From QHXM01 sp963697975 (GTDB lineage Bacteria > Acidobacteriota > Blastocatellia > Pyrinomonadales > Pyrinomonadaceae), in the NCBI GenBank assembly GCA_963697975.1, contig OY969111.1, forward strand, positions 3,162,001 to 3,226,000: a stretch of 64,000 nucleotides of DNA, given 5' to 3'. Below, piece by piece: positions 1-8,712 of this stretch. The notes under the pieces were generated by a model. That model saw only the letters and a list, made by a program, of their open reading frames with translations, had not been told where the DNA came from and ran no database searches. Within the stretch, counting starts at the first letter, position 1. Every line of letters starts with the position of its first letter. Made by a program: the position numbers and the translations under genes.

Positions 1-286
1 GAGCGCCGACAATGGTCGCAAGCGTTGCAGCCAAAAGCAGCCAGCGGAAATCCGACTGCGCGCTTGAGAGGTCATTCCGCAGAATGTTCCGCTCGACGTG
101 CTTTGCCAGCAGCGGCCCCTGAAAAGTGTTGGCCGTTCTCGACGCCAGCACGATCACGTTAAAGAGAGCGAGAGAAAGCGCGATGCGCCCCGTCCGTATC
201 CCCGCAATCCTGAGCGCGTAAACAAGGGTACTGATGAGATGGATAACAAACGTGAGGACGAAAACCAGCGCGACTTGAGTGCTCAT
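1..286 (-). CDS. amj: Lipid II flippase, Amj family (N-terminal part, cut by window edge)
   Basis: Read from an ATG at 286-284, the frame stays open to the left edge and gives 95 residues starting MSTQVALVFVLTFVIHLIS. The first helix followed by the stretch around residues 28-60 (RIAGIRTGRIALSLALFN, then SRTANTFQGPLLAK) is what I recognise of the Amj/YdaH family, integral membrane proteins of about 270 residues that act as an alternative to MurJ in flipping lipid II for peptidoglycan synthesis. The C-terminal two thirds lie outside the window. The gene is in the same direction as the M1-like gene that ends at 393, but a heptamer hairpin separates them, so co-transcription is uncertain. No strong ribosome binding site is visible before the ATG. 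The family call rests on remembered sequence similarity and only a third of the protein. Confidence 0.8.
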   Translation of the reverse strand, partial: MSTQVALVFVLTFVIHLISTLVYALRIAGIRTGRIALSLALFNVIVLASRTANTFQGPLLAKHVERNILRNDLSSAQSDFRWLLLAATLATIVGA

Positions 287-300
287 GGAATCAGGACAAT

Positions 301-387
301 AAAGAGTCCAAAGTCTAAAGTCCAATGTCCAAAGTCAAGAACACGGGTTTTGACTTTGGACATTGGACTTTAGACTTTGGACTCTCT
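301..387. repeat. Heptamer-repeat hairpin, 34-bp perfect arms
   Basis: Arms 304-337 and 351-384 are perfect reverse complements separated by 13 nt. Each arm is a run of degenerate heptamers of the form AAGTCCA (GAGTCCA, AAGTCTA, AAGTCCA, ATGTCCA). It lies between the stop of the M1-like gene and the start of amj, both on the minus strand. It could terminate or stabilise transcripts, but there is no clean T tail. Confidence 0.95.
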
Positions 388-392
388 TGCCT

Positions 393-2447
393 TTACTGCG
401 TGCTGCGCGATGAGGCTTCCTGCGCTTGCGTCCCGCGCGGGTCGTAAGGTGTGGCGAGAAACTTCTTCGCGGCGGCCTGCGAGTTGTCGTAGTTCGTGCC
501 GAGTTGAATCGCCTTGTTGTACTCGTTGACGGCCTGTGGACGCATCCCGCGCGCATCGTAAGCGTTGCCGCGTTTGATGTGCGCCCACACTTCGATCCAT
601 GAAGGTTTCAGGTTGCCGTCAATCGCTGCCTGAAAAGAGTCGAGCGCCAGTTGCCAGTTGCGTTGTTCGAGATAGAGCAGGCCCAGATTGTAATAAACCC
701 ACGAATTCGATTTATCCAGCTTGAGCGCGGCTTCAAACTGCTGCTGGGCTTCGGCATACTGGCCTTCGCGAAACTGCTCGATGCCGCGACGCGCGACCAC
801 TGCCACGCGCAAATCGTCGGACATTCGCAGGATTCTGTTGTTCGGATCAACGACCACTTCGACGGGCTGCCCCGTTGATTCAAAGTCGAAGTCCTCGCTC
901 TTTTCGTCGAAGACCAGAGTGGTCGTCGGGTTGTCGCCGCCCTCGCTTCTGAGCATGACCTCGACCGGCATTTTCAGGTTCTCGAAATTCTGCTTGATCG
1001 TTCCGCGCGTGCGAAACTTCCCGGCGCGGGTGCGGATAATCTGGTAGTCGTTGGTGAATTCCGGCACGCCCGTTCCTTCGACCCACTGCGCGAAGAAGTA
1101 GCGCATGCTCTGACCCATAACCTGCGTGGTCAATTTCTCGAAATCGTCAATCGAAGCATTCTTGTTGCGATACTGCTGGAGGAAGCGTGCCAACAACTCG
1201 TTGAACTTTTCCTTGCCCATTGCCTCGCGCAGCATACGAAAGACCATCGCGCCCTTGTAGAAGACGATGGATTGATAAGCGGCGGATTGATCGTCGAGAG
1301 CCGATGGCGCGCGGGCAATCGAAGCGGTCTGCTCGAAAGTCAAAGCACGCTCCTGCTCGTCGCGCTGAGCATTGTCGAGTGCGCCGCCCTGTAGCGTGGT
1401 TTCACGCAAAGCGAACGCGCTCCATTCGGCCAAGCCCTGCGAAATCCACGCATCGTCAAAAGATTTCAGTCCGACGGTTTGCCCCCACCATTGAAAGGCA
1501 ACTTCACGCTGCAATCTCTCTTCCGGCACAGGGCGCGTCGGGTCAAAGAGTTTTGAGGCGAGAAAGAGCATGCCGAGCGCGCTATAGGTGTCCAGACTCT
1601 CGTCGTCAATCTGTGCGATGACGAGGCGCGTGCCAAACGCTGGCTGGCCGTAGGCCTGCGTGTAGGACTGCAAGGCCGTGCCCATCAGTTCGGCGTAACG
1701 CTCGATGCGATTTTCGCTTCCGACCTTTGCGTAAAACTGTATGTCGTAGTTGCCGAAGCGAAGAGTCTTCGTGATGTATTGCCCGACGACGAAATTGCCG
1801 GGCAGCACGGGCTGGCGATGAACGAAGTGATAGCGCGTATTGCCGTCTTTGCCAGCCGTCGGCGTAACCGCTTCATCTGACGTTCCGGCGACGTGCAAGC
1901 CCGTCGGGACGATAATCGTGATGTCGGAAGTCGCGCGGTCAGCGGCGTAATCATGGAAGGGAAACCAGCGCGCGGCATACATGAGATATGAGCCTTCCGT
2001 ACCGACGTAGGCCAGTCGTTTGGTCGCCAGCGGCCCGCCTTCGGGTGACTGAAGGCCGCCGCTCCAGCTAAAGCGCAAGGTCACGGGCTGTCCAACGGGG
2101 ACGACCTCGCCCAGGTCAATACGGACGTTCGGGCCGATTGTTGCGTCTGCGCCCGCCGCGTCCTGCACAAAATTGGTCAGCGGCTTCCCATTGCGCTCGA
2201 TTTTATCGACCTTGAGCGAGCCGTTCAACTCGAAGATCACCGAGCGCGTGGCATCGAGCGGCGTAAACGTCACTTCAGCGCCCGCGCGCAGCAGATGCTG
2301 GTCGGGAATAAGTTGGGCCTCGATGCGGTAATTCGTGACATCAAAGCGGGCGCGCCCCGTCTGTTGAGCCTGCGCGGTGGCAGAACTTAGCAGACAGAGG
2401 AGAGAAAAAGCGGTGAGCGCGAAGGCGCGAAGACTATTTTTCGTCAT
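393..2447 (-). CDS. Secreted M1-peptidase-like protein without zinc ligands, with C-terminal TPRs
   Basis: The 684-residue protein has a signal peptide (residues 1-28), an M1-type N-terminal beta domain, a gluzincin-like helical domain and, near residues 565-640, two to three tetratricopeptide repeats (for example YNLGLLYLEQRNWQLALDSF). The region equivalent to the M1 motif HExxH-(18)-E reads REVAF at 314-318 and the third ligand position in WISQG is Gln337, so His, His and Glu are all replaced; only the glutamate of HExxH is kept. The surrounding frame (QWWGQTVGL, DAWISQGLAEW) is clearly the M1 fold. I infer a non-catalytic peptidase homologue in the periplasm or outside the cell, perhaps a binding or scaffold protein. 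The start ATG at 2447 is followed directly by the signal peptide. Confidence 0.85.
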   Translation of the reverse strand: MTKNSLRAFALTAFSLLCLLSSATAQAQQTGRARFDVTNYRIEAQLIPDQHLLRAGAEVTFTPLDATRSVIFELNGSLKVDKIERNGKPLTNFVQDAAGADATIGPNVRIDLGEVVPVGQPVTLRFSWSGGLQSPEGGPLATKRLAYVGTEGSYLMYAARWFPFHDYAADRATSDITIIVPTGLHVAGTSDEAVTPTAGKDGNTRYHFVHRQPVLPGNFVVGQYITKTLRFGNYDIQFYAKVGSENRIERYAELMGTALQSYTQAYGQPAFGTRLVIAQIDDESLDTYSALGMLFLASKLFDPTRPVPEERLQREVAFQWWGQTVGLKSFDDAWISQGLAEWSAFALRETTLQGGALDNAQRDEQERALTFEQTASIARAPSALDDQSAAYQSIVFYKGAMVFRMLREAMGKEKFNELLARFLQQYRNKNASIDDFEKLTTQVMGQSMRYFFAQWVEGTGVPEFTNDYQIIRTRAGKFRTRGTIKQNFENLKMPVEVMLRSEGGDNPTTTLVFDEKSEDFDFESTGQPVEVVVDPNNRILRMSDDLRVAVVARRGIEQFREGQYAEAQQQFEAALKLDKSNSWVYYNLGLLYLEQRNWQLALDSFQAAIDGNLKPSWIEVWAHIKRGNAYDARGMRPQAVNEYNKAIQLGTNYDNSQAAAKKFLATPYDPRGTQAQEASSRSTQ

Positions 2448-2958
2448 AAACTGGAGTCCGTCGGAAACAAATTTTCGGTTATTTACGTTAATTATACACG
2501 CAGCCCGCTGGCTGGCGAGCCTAAATCAAGCACGCTCGCCACATCAATCCCAAACTTTTCGCCGCCTGAGACTTCGGTTTTAACGGTGCGCGAACCGCGA
2601 GCGAGGAGTTCATCTATCTTCCTGTGCGGTCGAGTTTTTGATGTCTCAAGCAGGCTGTCGGTTGGCTGTTGGGGACGACGGAAAGCTCAGCCTGGGCTTC
2701 CCTCTTAGGCTCGCCTTGACAGCGTTGGAGGGAGCGGACTAGAGTCAGTTAAATTTTCCGGGAGAGTCGGCTGGCCGAAGCCTCTTAAAAAGCTGCCCGC
2801 CGCGTTCTCGAAATCCGAATTATCCCCTGATTTTCGCATGTAATCCGGTCTCCCCCTCTGGACAGGTGTGCTGAGAGACGTTTTTGCTACTGTCCTGGAT
2901 GAAGCCGAAGAACAAGTTTCAATTAACCCTTTTCACTTACCATGAAGGAGCAAGTTTT
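2448..2958. other. Divergent intergenic region with a possible gene remnant
   Basis: This stretch separates the divergent M1-like and M16 genes and should hold both promoters, though I cannot fix either one. On the minus strand an open frame without an ATG runs from 2686 to a TAA at 2494-2492 (64 codons; it includes IDELLARGSRTVKTEV). Its amino-acid composition looks protein-like, so it may be the tail of a degraded gene. I do not recognise it. Confidence 0.35.
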
Positions 2959-4323
2959 ATGAGATCAAAGCAGCGGTTTTTGATTGGCCTGCTGATGTGT
3001 GCGCTTCTCTCGGCGGGGACGAACCTCGCCGTGCCGAAAGAGAGCAAGGTCGGCGTCAATTACAAGGAAACGAAATTGAAGAACGGCCTGCGCGTCATCA
3101 CGGTCGAGGATCACACCGCGCCCGTCATCGCCATCGCCATCACCTACAACGTCGGCTCGCGCAACGAGCGCAAAGGGCGCACGGGCTTCGCCCACCTCTT
3201 CGAGCACATGATGTTCAAGGGGTCTGAGAACGTCGGCACGGGCGAGCATTTCTACCTCATCTTCAACAACGGCGGAAACATGAACGGGACGACCAACGAG
3301 GATCGCACCAACTACTTCGAGGCTCTACCCGCCAACCAACTCGATCTGGCGCTTTACCTCGAAGCCGACCGCATGAAGAGCCTCGTCATCAGCAAAGATA
3401 ATCTGGACAACCAGCGCAACGCCGTGCAGGAAGAGCGCCGTCAGGGCGTTGATAACCAGCCCTACGGCAAGAGCGGCGAAATCCAGCAGGAACTTCTCTA
3501 CGACAACTTCGCTTACAAGCACACGACCATCGGCTCGATGGAAGACTTAACGGCGGCGAGCGTCGAAGATGTCTCTTCGTTCTTCAAGATGTACTACGCG
3601 CCGAACAACGCCGTGCTGACACTCGTCGGCGATTTCAACACGTCGGAGGCGCTCAAGAAGATCAAGCAGAATTTTGAAGCCATCCCGAGCCAGCCAGCCC
3701 CGCCGCCCGTTGACATGACCGAGCCTGCACAAACGGCAGAACGTCGTGCTTCTGTTGACGACGGCCTCGCACGCGCGCCGCAGGTGGACATCGCGTTTAA
3801 GGCCGTGCCCGGTAACACGGCGGACTTCTACGCGCTGCAAGTTTTGTCTGCATCGCTGCAAAGCGGGCAGAGTTCGCGGCTCTATCAAACGCTCGTCAAA
3901 GACAAGCAGCTTGTGACCAACGTCTTCGGCTTCATGGACGAGAAACGCGGCCCCGGAGCGCTCTACATCTCGGCCACGCTCAAGCCGGGTGGCAAGCCTG
4001 CGGATGTCGAAGCGGCGATCTACGATGAGATTGCACGCCTGCAAAAAGAAGGCATCGCCGATTGGGAACTGCAAAAGGCGAAGAACACCACGCGACGCAA
4101 CTTCATCAACGGCCTTCAGAGTTCACTCTCGCGCGCCGTCACGATGGGTCAGTACACCGTTTATTACAACGAGCCGAATCTGATTAACACGCGGCTCGAC
4201 AAGGTAATGGCCGTGACCAAAGCGGACGTGCAGCGCGTGGCGGACAAATATCTGACGGCGGCAAACCGCACAGTCGTCACCACCATGCCCAAACCGAAGG
4301 GCGCGGCGACTGCCGCCAAGTGA
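2959..4323 (+). CDS. Secreted M16 family zinc peptidase (catalytic subunit)
   Basis: The ATG at 2959 is chosen because AAGGAG lies 8 nt upstream and a signal peptide (MRSKQRFLIGLLMCALLSAG) follows; a longer frame opens at a TTG at 2884 but lacks these. The 454-residue protein carries the inverted zinc motif HLFEH at residues 79-83 and the M16 pattern RTNYFEALP further on, followed by the second M16 domain (PNNAVLTLVGDF, then ARAPQVDIAFKAVP). These are the features of an active M16B subunit, a periplasmic or secreted metallopeptidase that degrades peptides within a closed chamber. The next gene, 22 bp downstream and in the same direction, encodes the non-catalytic partner type, so the two probably form a heterodimer like other bacterial M16B pairs. 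Confidence 0.93.
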   Translation: MRSKQRFLIGLLMCALLSAGTNLAVPKESKVGVNYKETKLKNGLRVITVEDHTAPVIAIAITYNVGSRNERKGRTGFAHLFEHMMFKGSENVGTGEHFYLIFNNGGNMNGTTNEDRTNYFEALPANQLDLALYLEADRMKSLVISKDNLDNQRNAVQEERRQGVDNQPYGKSGEIQQELLYDNFAYKHTTIGSMEDLTAASVEDVSSFFKMYYAPNNAVLTLVGDFNTSEALKKIKQNFEAIPSQPAPPPVDMTEPAQTAERRASVDDGLARAPQVDIAFKAVPGNTADFYALQVLSASLQSGQSSRLYQTLVKDKQLVTNVFGFMDEKRGPGALYISATLKPGGKPADVEAAIYDEIARLQKEGIADWELQKAKNTTRRNFINGLQSSLSRAVTMGQYTVYYNEPNLINTRLDKVMAVTKADVQRVADKYLTAANRTVVTTMPKPKGAATAAK

Positions 4324-4345
4324 GTCAAAGGAGATTGAATAAGTC

Positions 4346-5863
4346 ATGAGTAATTTTACAGAGTTCAAGAGCAAATTCTCTGCGGCCTTGCTGCTCGTCG
4401 CGCTCGCCTCCACGCAGGTCCTGGCGCAGCGTCCGGCGGGGGGCACGCCGCAAGGCCCAGCCGGGCAATCAGTGAAGGGGGCGGACATCAAGGGTCGCGC
4501 GCCGGTCAACAAAGAGATTCTCAAAGTCAATCTGCCGAAGGCGCAGGAGGCCACGCTCTCAAACGGCCTGCGTGTGGTTCTGTTGGAGAATCATCGCGTC
4601 CCGACGTTCTCGATGCAGATGGTCTTTTTGAGCGGCGGCTTGTCGGACCCGTCGAACATGCACGGGCTGGCGGGATTCACGGCAGCGCTGCTGCGTGAAG
4701 GAACAGCGACGCGCAAGAGCAAAGACATCGCCGAACAGATGGACACGCTCGGCGCAACCCTGAATGCCGGAGCGAGCCTTTCATCTTTCACCAGCACCGT
4801 CACCACTGCCGGGCTGGTCGAAAACTTAGACCCGACGCTCGACATCTTCGCGGACGTTGTTCGCAACGCCAAGTTTCCGCAGGAAGAAGTTGAAAAGTAT
4901 AAGCAGCGGCAGATCGCGCAGCTTCAGTTCCAGCGCTCCCTGCCGCAGTTTCTCGCGGCAGAGCGTTTCCAGCGCGCCATCTACGGCGATCATCCGGCGG
5001 GTATGATCGTTCCGCCGACCGAGTCCATCAAGGGCATGACGAGCGCCGATCTCGCGCGCTTTCATTCGACCTACTACCGCCCGAACAACGCGATGCTGGC
5101 CATCGTCGGCGACGTGACGCTCAAGGAGATTATGCCGAAACTGGAGCGCGCCTTTGGCGACTGGCAGAAAGCGGACGTGCCGCAGACGAAGATTCCGGCT
5201 GCACCGGAAATGGGCGCGATGCGGATTCAGTTGATTGATCGTCCCGGCTCTGTGCAGACGGTTCTTCAACTCGGCAATCTCGGCATCGAGCGCACGAACG
5301 AAGACTACTTCGCCGTGCTGGTGATGAACCAGATTTTAGGCGGCGGCCCGGCGGCGCGTCTCTTCCTGAATCTGCGCGAGGACAAGGGCTACACCTACGG
5401 CGCGTACAGCAACTTCGGCGGCTCGAAGTTTCGCGGCACGGTCGTCTCAAGCTCTGAAGTCAGAACGGACGTGACCGAAGGCGCGATGCGCGAGTTCATG
5501 TACGAGCTAAAGCGCATACGCGAAGAGAAGGTGACGGCGACGGAACTTGAGAACGCCAAGCGCGCGATTGTCGGCAGCTTCGCTCTCTCGCTTGAGCAAC
5601 CCAACGCGCTGCTCCAGAACATTGTCACGCAGAAGCTCTACGAACTGCCTGTCAACTACTGGGACACGTATCCGCAGATCGTCTCGAACATCACAGCCGA
5701 GGACGTGCAACGCGCCGCGCAAAAATACGTCAGTCTCTCGAACCTTCAAATCGTCGCCGTCGGCGATGCCTCGAAAGCTCGTGAGGTGCTGGCGAAATAC
5801 GGCACGGTCGAAGTCTACGACGCCGAAGGCCAACTGGTGACGGAGAAGAAGACGACACCGTAA
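4346..5863 (+). CDS. M16 family peptidase homologue, non-catalytic subunit
   Basis: AAGGAG sits just before the ATG at 4346 and the protein (505 residues) starts with a signal peptide ending near VLAQ. The M16 fold is clear, but where the catalytic subunit has HxxEH this protein reads GFTAALL, so no zinc site is left. It does keep the C-terminal substrate-contact region (LNLREDKGYTYGAYSNFGG), typical of the R/Y pair in inactive M16B subunits. With the catalytic subunit immediately upstream, the expected product is a secreted or periplasmic heterodimeric peptidase. The C-terminal domain ends in a region of KYG repeats and charged residues. The gene converges on the TPM-TPR gene, with a heptamer hairpin between the stops. 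Confidence 0.92.
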   Translation: MSNFTEFKSKFSAALLLVALASTQVLAQRPAGGTPQGPAGQSVKGADIKGRAPVNKEILKVNLPKAQEATLSNGLRVVLLENHRVPTFSMQMVFLSGGLSDPSNMHGLAGFTAALLREGTATRKSKDIAEQMDTLGATLNAGASLSSFTSTVTTAGLVENLDPTLDIFADVVRNAKFPQEEVEKYKQRQIAQLQFQRSLPQFLAAERFQRAIYGDHPAGMIVPPTESIKGMTSADLARFHSTYYRPNNAMLAIVGDVTLKEIMPKLERAFGDWQKADVPQTKIPAAPEMGAMRIQLIDRPGSVQTVLQLGNLGIERTNEDYFAVLVMNQILGGGPAARLFLNLREDKGYTYGAYSNFGGSKFRGTVVSSSEVRTDVTEGAMREFMYELKRIREEKVTATELENAKRAIVGSFALSLEQPNALLQNIVTQKLYELPVNYWDTYPQIVSNITAEDVQRAAQKYVSLSNLQIVAVGDASKAREVLAKYGTVEVYDAEGQLVTEKKTTP

Positions 5864-5865
5864 GG

Positions 5866-5948
5866 CAAGGCAAAAGTAAAAAGGTAAAAGGCAGAAGGAG
5901 CGATTACTCAACTTGGGTAATCGCTCCTTCTGCCTTTTATCTTTGCTC
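5866..5948. repeat. Heptamer-repeat hairpin between convergent genes
   Basis: Inner arms 5886-5907 and 5917-5938 are a perfect 22-bp inverted repeat. The outer left arm continues as AAGGCAA-type heptamers and the right arm as CTGCCTT/TTATCTT/TGCTCTT. Its place between two convergent stops, with short T runs on both strands, makes it a plausible bidirectional terminator as well as a member of the repeat family. Confidence 0.93.
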
Positions 5949-8711
5949 TTACTTACTTGGTGGCTTTTCTTCGGTTGGCTTCTGTTCCGTGCCTTCCGTC
6001 TTCGGCTGCTCGGTTGCGGGCGGATTGGTTTGCGCTGGCTCGGTTGTTGATGGCGGCGCTGGATTATCGTCGCCGCTCGTGTTGGATGAGACGGAAGGGG
6101 CAGCGCCGATCTTCGCGTCTAAGCCGTCGAGCGAGCCGTTGACTTTGCGATAGAGCGCCTCGATGACGGCGCGCTGCACGGGATTGGGCGCTCGGCGGTT
6201 GTAGCCTTTGAGGTAAGCGGCGAGCGCCTCCTGTTGGTTGCCTGTGGCTTCGAGCGTCGCGCCGAGATGCCACTGCGCCGTGCGCCACCACGCGCTCGTT
6301 TCAGGCAGCACGCTGAGCGCGCGTCTGAGGTGCGTCAGAGCTTCGCTTGCCTTGTCCTGATTGAACAAGGCCCAGCCCGTGATGTCCTCGATTCGTCCGC
6401 GCAGGACGTTTGAGAGGACGCTGCGCTGAACATCTCCGATGGCTAAGACTCCGCCCGTCGCAATAGCGCGGGCGCGTGCCTCGCGCAACTCATCCCCCAG
6501 CACGGCGACGGTCGCAACGGGCATATCCAATGCTGCTTCGACCCGCCCTTTCGCGCTTTCGGCCAACTCTATAACCGTATTCAACTCGACGCCGCGCATG
6601 AGCAGACGGCTCGCCATGTAAAGCTGTCGAAAGGCAAGCATCCCATCTTCGCCCGCGAGGAAATCAGCCCGCGCGCTCTTTATCTGAGACGCATCAACCG
6701 TCCGGCCCTGCGCCGCGCCGAGCGCAGAGTTAAGCGCAAGCAGACCTTTGAGGATGCGCGCGTTGGCTTCCGTATCGGCGGCGGTCGCTTGAAAGATGCC
6801 CGCGCGACGTTCGGGCGCGAGCAGTTCGATAAAGTTTGCGTTGCTTGCCGGAAGACGACCGGCGAGGCGCGTCTCAATCTGCCCATCTTTAATCGTGAAG
6901 GAGCGCGCGAGTTCGCCTGCGGCTTCTTCATAGAGACCTGAGACGGCGAGCGTGCTGGCGAGTTCGTAGTCGAGCGTCGGGAAATTTCCGTAGGCTCGCG
7001 CGAATCGCAGGATGCGCTCGGCTTCAAGCGAGCGCTTCTGCGCGACGAGGGCGCGGGCGAGCGCGATGTGCGCCCACGTATAACGCGGCTCGATCTCGAT
7101 GGCTTTGGTGGCGAGTTCCTCGGCACGCGCGGGATCGCCCTTCGCCGCGTGCCAGTAGCTCGCGCCGACCAGCAGCGCCATGTTGCGCGGGTCGTCTTTG
7201 AGCGCCGCTTCCATCTCGCGGTCTGCTTCTTCCTTTTTACCCAGGTCGAGCAGTGACAGTACAACTCCGGCGCGCGCGGGCTTGTCCACGGGAGAAATCG
7301 TCAACTGCTCGCGGTAAAGAGCGAGGGCCTCTTCCGCTTTACCGTTGGCGCGGTGCAAGTCTGCGAGACTCTGCCGCGCGGTCGTCAATTTCGGGTCGAG
7401 TTCGAGCGCCCGCGCATATTCCGTCGCCGCCTCTTCCAGCCTGAGCGCGATGTGGCGTGATGCGCCGAGAATCTGGTGCGCTGATGCCATGTCGGGTGAG
7501 ACCTTGATGACTGCATCGCTGATGCGCGCGGCTTCGTCCGCCTCTTCGACGCTGAGGAAAAAGCCTGCGAGCGCGAGCAATCGTTTCGGATCATCTTTCA
7601 CTTTCGCTTCAATCAGGCGTGTGGCATCGAGCGCCGCCGTGCGCTGTCCGCGCAGGTAGAGATTCAGAGGCAATTGCGAAACGACTTTGAGGAAAAGCCT
7701 GTCAGACATCTTCTCAGGGCTTTCCGTAATCGCCAGCTCGATCTGCTGAAGGCCGCCCACAATATCGCCAGCCTTTAACTTGTCATCGCCCAGAGAAGCG
7801 TGCGCGCTGATGATTAATTCTGTGGCAAACGGCTTCAAAGCGGAGCGCGGGTGGGTTTCGATAAACGCTTTGAGTTTTTCGATTCGCTCCGTCAGCGGAA
7901 GCTTGGCGAGCGCATCCAGTTCGGCTTTTTCCGGCGTGTCGCGCGCGACGACGATTGTTTTCGTCGCCGTCGCATTCGTCGAGGGCGTTTTCGTGAAGAT
8001 GTCTCTGACCGAAGATTGATTTGACGGCGACGCTGCGGGCGCAGGCTCTTTCGTTTCGGCTACCGTTGCTCCGGCTTCCGCCTGCGTTTCTTTCGGCAGC
8101 GCATCGGTGGCTTCTGCTGTCTTCGCAGTCGTCTCAGTTGGAGCTTGCGTCGGTTGAGGCGTTGGGGCGGGTGCTGACGCTTGCGCCTGCTCAATGCCTT
8201 CGAGACTAAAGCCGCGCTTCTCCGCCATCTTCGTAATAAACGTCTCGACTGCGGCGAGCAAGCCTTCGCCGTAGCTGCCTTTGCCGAATGGCCCACGCAT
8301 CCGGCTGCCCATCTCGCTCACCAGACCTTCGGGCAAATCGGCGCTGGCGCGACGGCTGGCGCGCGTGAAAAACTTTCCATCGTCGGTTGAAATGACGAGC
8401 AGCAGATTATTCCCCTTGCTCTGAAACATGCCTATATTCCACTCGCGCGCCACTTGCAGCGAGTAATCGGCGATCTCTTTGCCTCCGGTCGTCTTGACCA
8501 GCACCACCGCCAGTTCTATCCCCCCGCGCTCTTTCAAATTGGCAAGCATGTTTTCAAGGCGCTTGGTCGTGGCGTAGTCAAGGGCGTTCGCAAAATCGGT
8601 GATGCTGCCCTCACGCGGCGGCAAGAGCTTGCCCTCCTGCGTGCGCGTCGCAACGGAAGACGGAAGCAGGGAGATGAAGAGAAGGAGTGTGATGAATACA
8701 GATTTACGCAT
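5949..8711 (-). CDS. Secreted TPM-domain protein with long TPR array
   Basis: The ATG at 8711 is used because a signal peptide (MRKSVFITLLLFISLLPSS) starts there; it lies one base after the stop of the upstream phosphatase gene, so the two are probably one operon. Residues about 35-160 form a TPM domain (former DUF477: ITDFANALDYATTKRLENML, then WNIGMFQSKGNNLLLVIS), found in bacterial envelope proteins and in plant photosystem II repair factors. A Pro/Ala/Thr-rich linker follows (about 175-240), then roughly 650 residues of TPR-like helices (for example YARALELDPKLTTARQSLADL) and a Pro/Glu-rich tail. The TPR region suggests a scaffold in the periplasm. The substrate or partner cannot be read from the sequence. 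Other family members are much shorter; the large TPR extension is notable. Confidence 0.85.
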   Translation of the reverse strand: MRKSVFITLLLFISLLPSSVATRTQEGKLLPPREGSITDFANALDYATTKRLENMLANLKERGGIELAVVLVKTTGGKEIADYSLQVAREWNIGMFQSKGNNLLLVISTDDGKFFTRASRRASADLPEGLVSEMGSRMRGPFGKGSYGEGLLAAVETFITKMAEKRGFSLEGIEQAQASAPAPTPQPTQAPTETTAKTAEATDALPKETQAEAGATVAETKEPAPAASPSNQSSVRDIFTKTPSTNATATKTIVVARDTPEKAELDALAKLPLTERIEKLKAFIETHPRSALKPFATELIISAHASLGDDKLKAGDIVGGLQQIELAITESPEKMSDRLFLKVVSQLPLNLYLRGQRTAALDATRLIEAKVKDDPKRLLALAGFFLSVEEADEAARISDAVIKVSPDMASAHQILGASRHIALRLEEAATEYARALELDPKLTTARQSLADLHRANGKAEEALALYREQLTISPVDKPARAGVVLSLLDLGKKEEADREMEAALKDDPRNMALLVGASYWHAAKGDPARAEELATKAIEIEPRYTWAHIALARALVAQKRSLEAERILRFARAYGNFPTLDYELASTLAVSGLYEEAAGELARSFTIKDGQIETRLAGRLPASNANFIELLAPERRAGIFQATAADTEANARILKGLLALNSALGAAQGRTVDASQIKSARADFLAGEDGMLAFRQLYMASRLLMRGVELNTVIELAESAKGRVEAALDMPVATVAVLGDELREARARAIATGGVLAIGDVQRSVLSNVLRGRIEDITGWALFNQDKASEALTHLRRALSVLPETSAWWRTAQWHLGATLEATGNQQEALAAYLKGYNRRAPNPVQRAVIEALYRKVNGSLDGLDAKIGAAPSVSSNTSGDDNPAPPSTTEPAQTNPPATEQPKTEGTEQKPTEEKPPSK

Positions 8712-8712
8712 A

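Noticed and set aside
98..373. Plus-strand reading frame of 91 codons
   Set aside because: It is antisense to the Amj start and runs into the heptamer hairpin; its composition is low-complexity and there is no ribosome binding site.
301..387. CRISPR array
   Set aside because: The heptamers are contiguous without spacers and form inverted arms; no cas genes are in the window.
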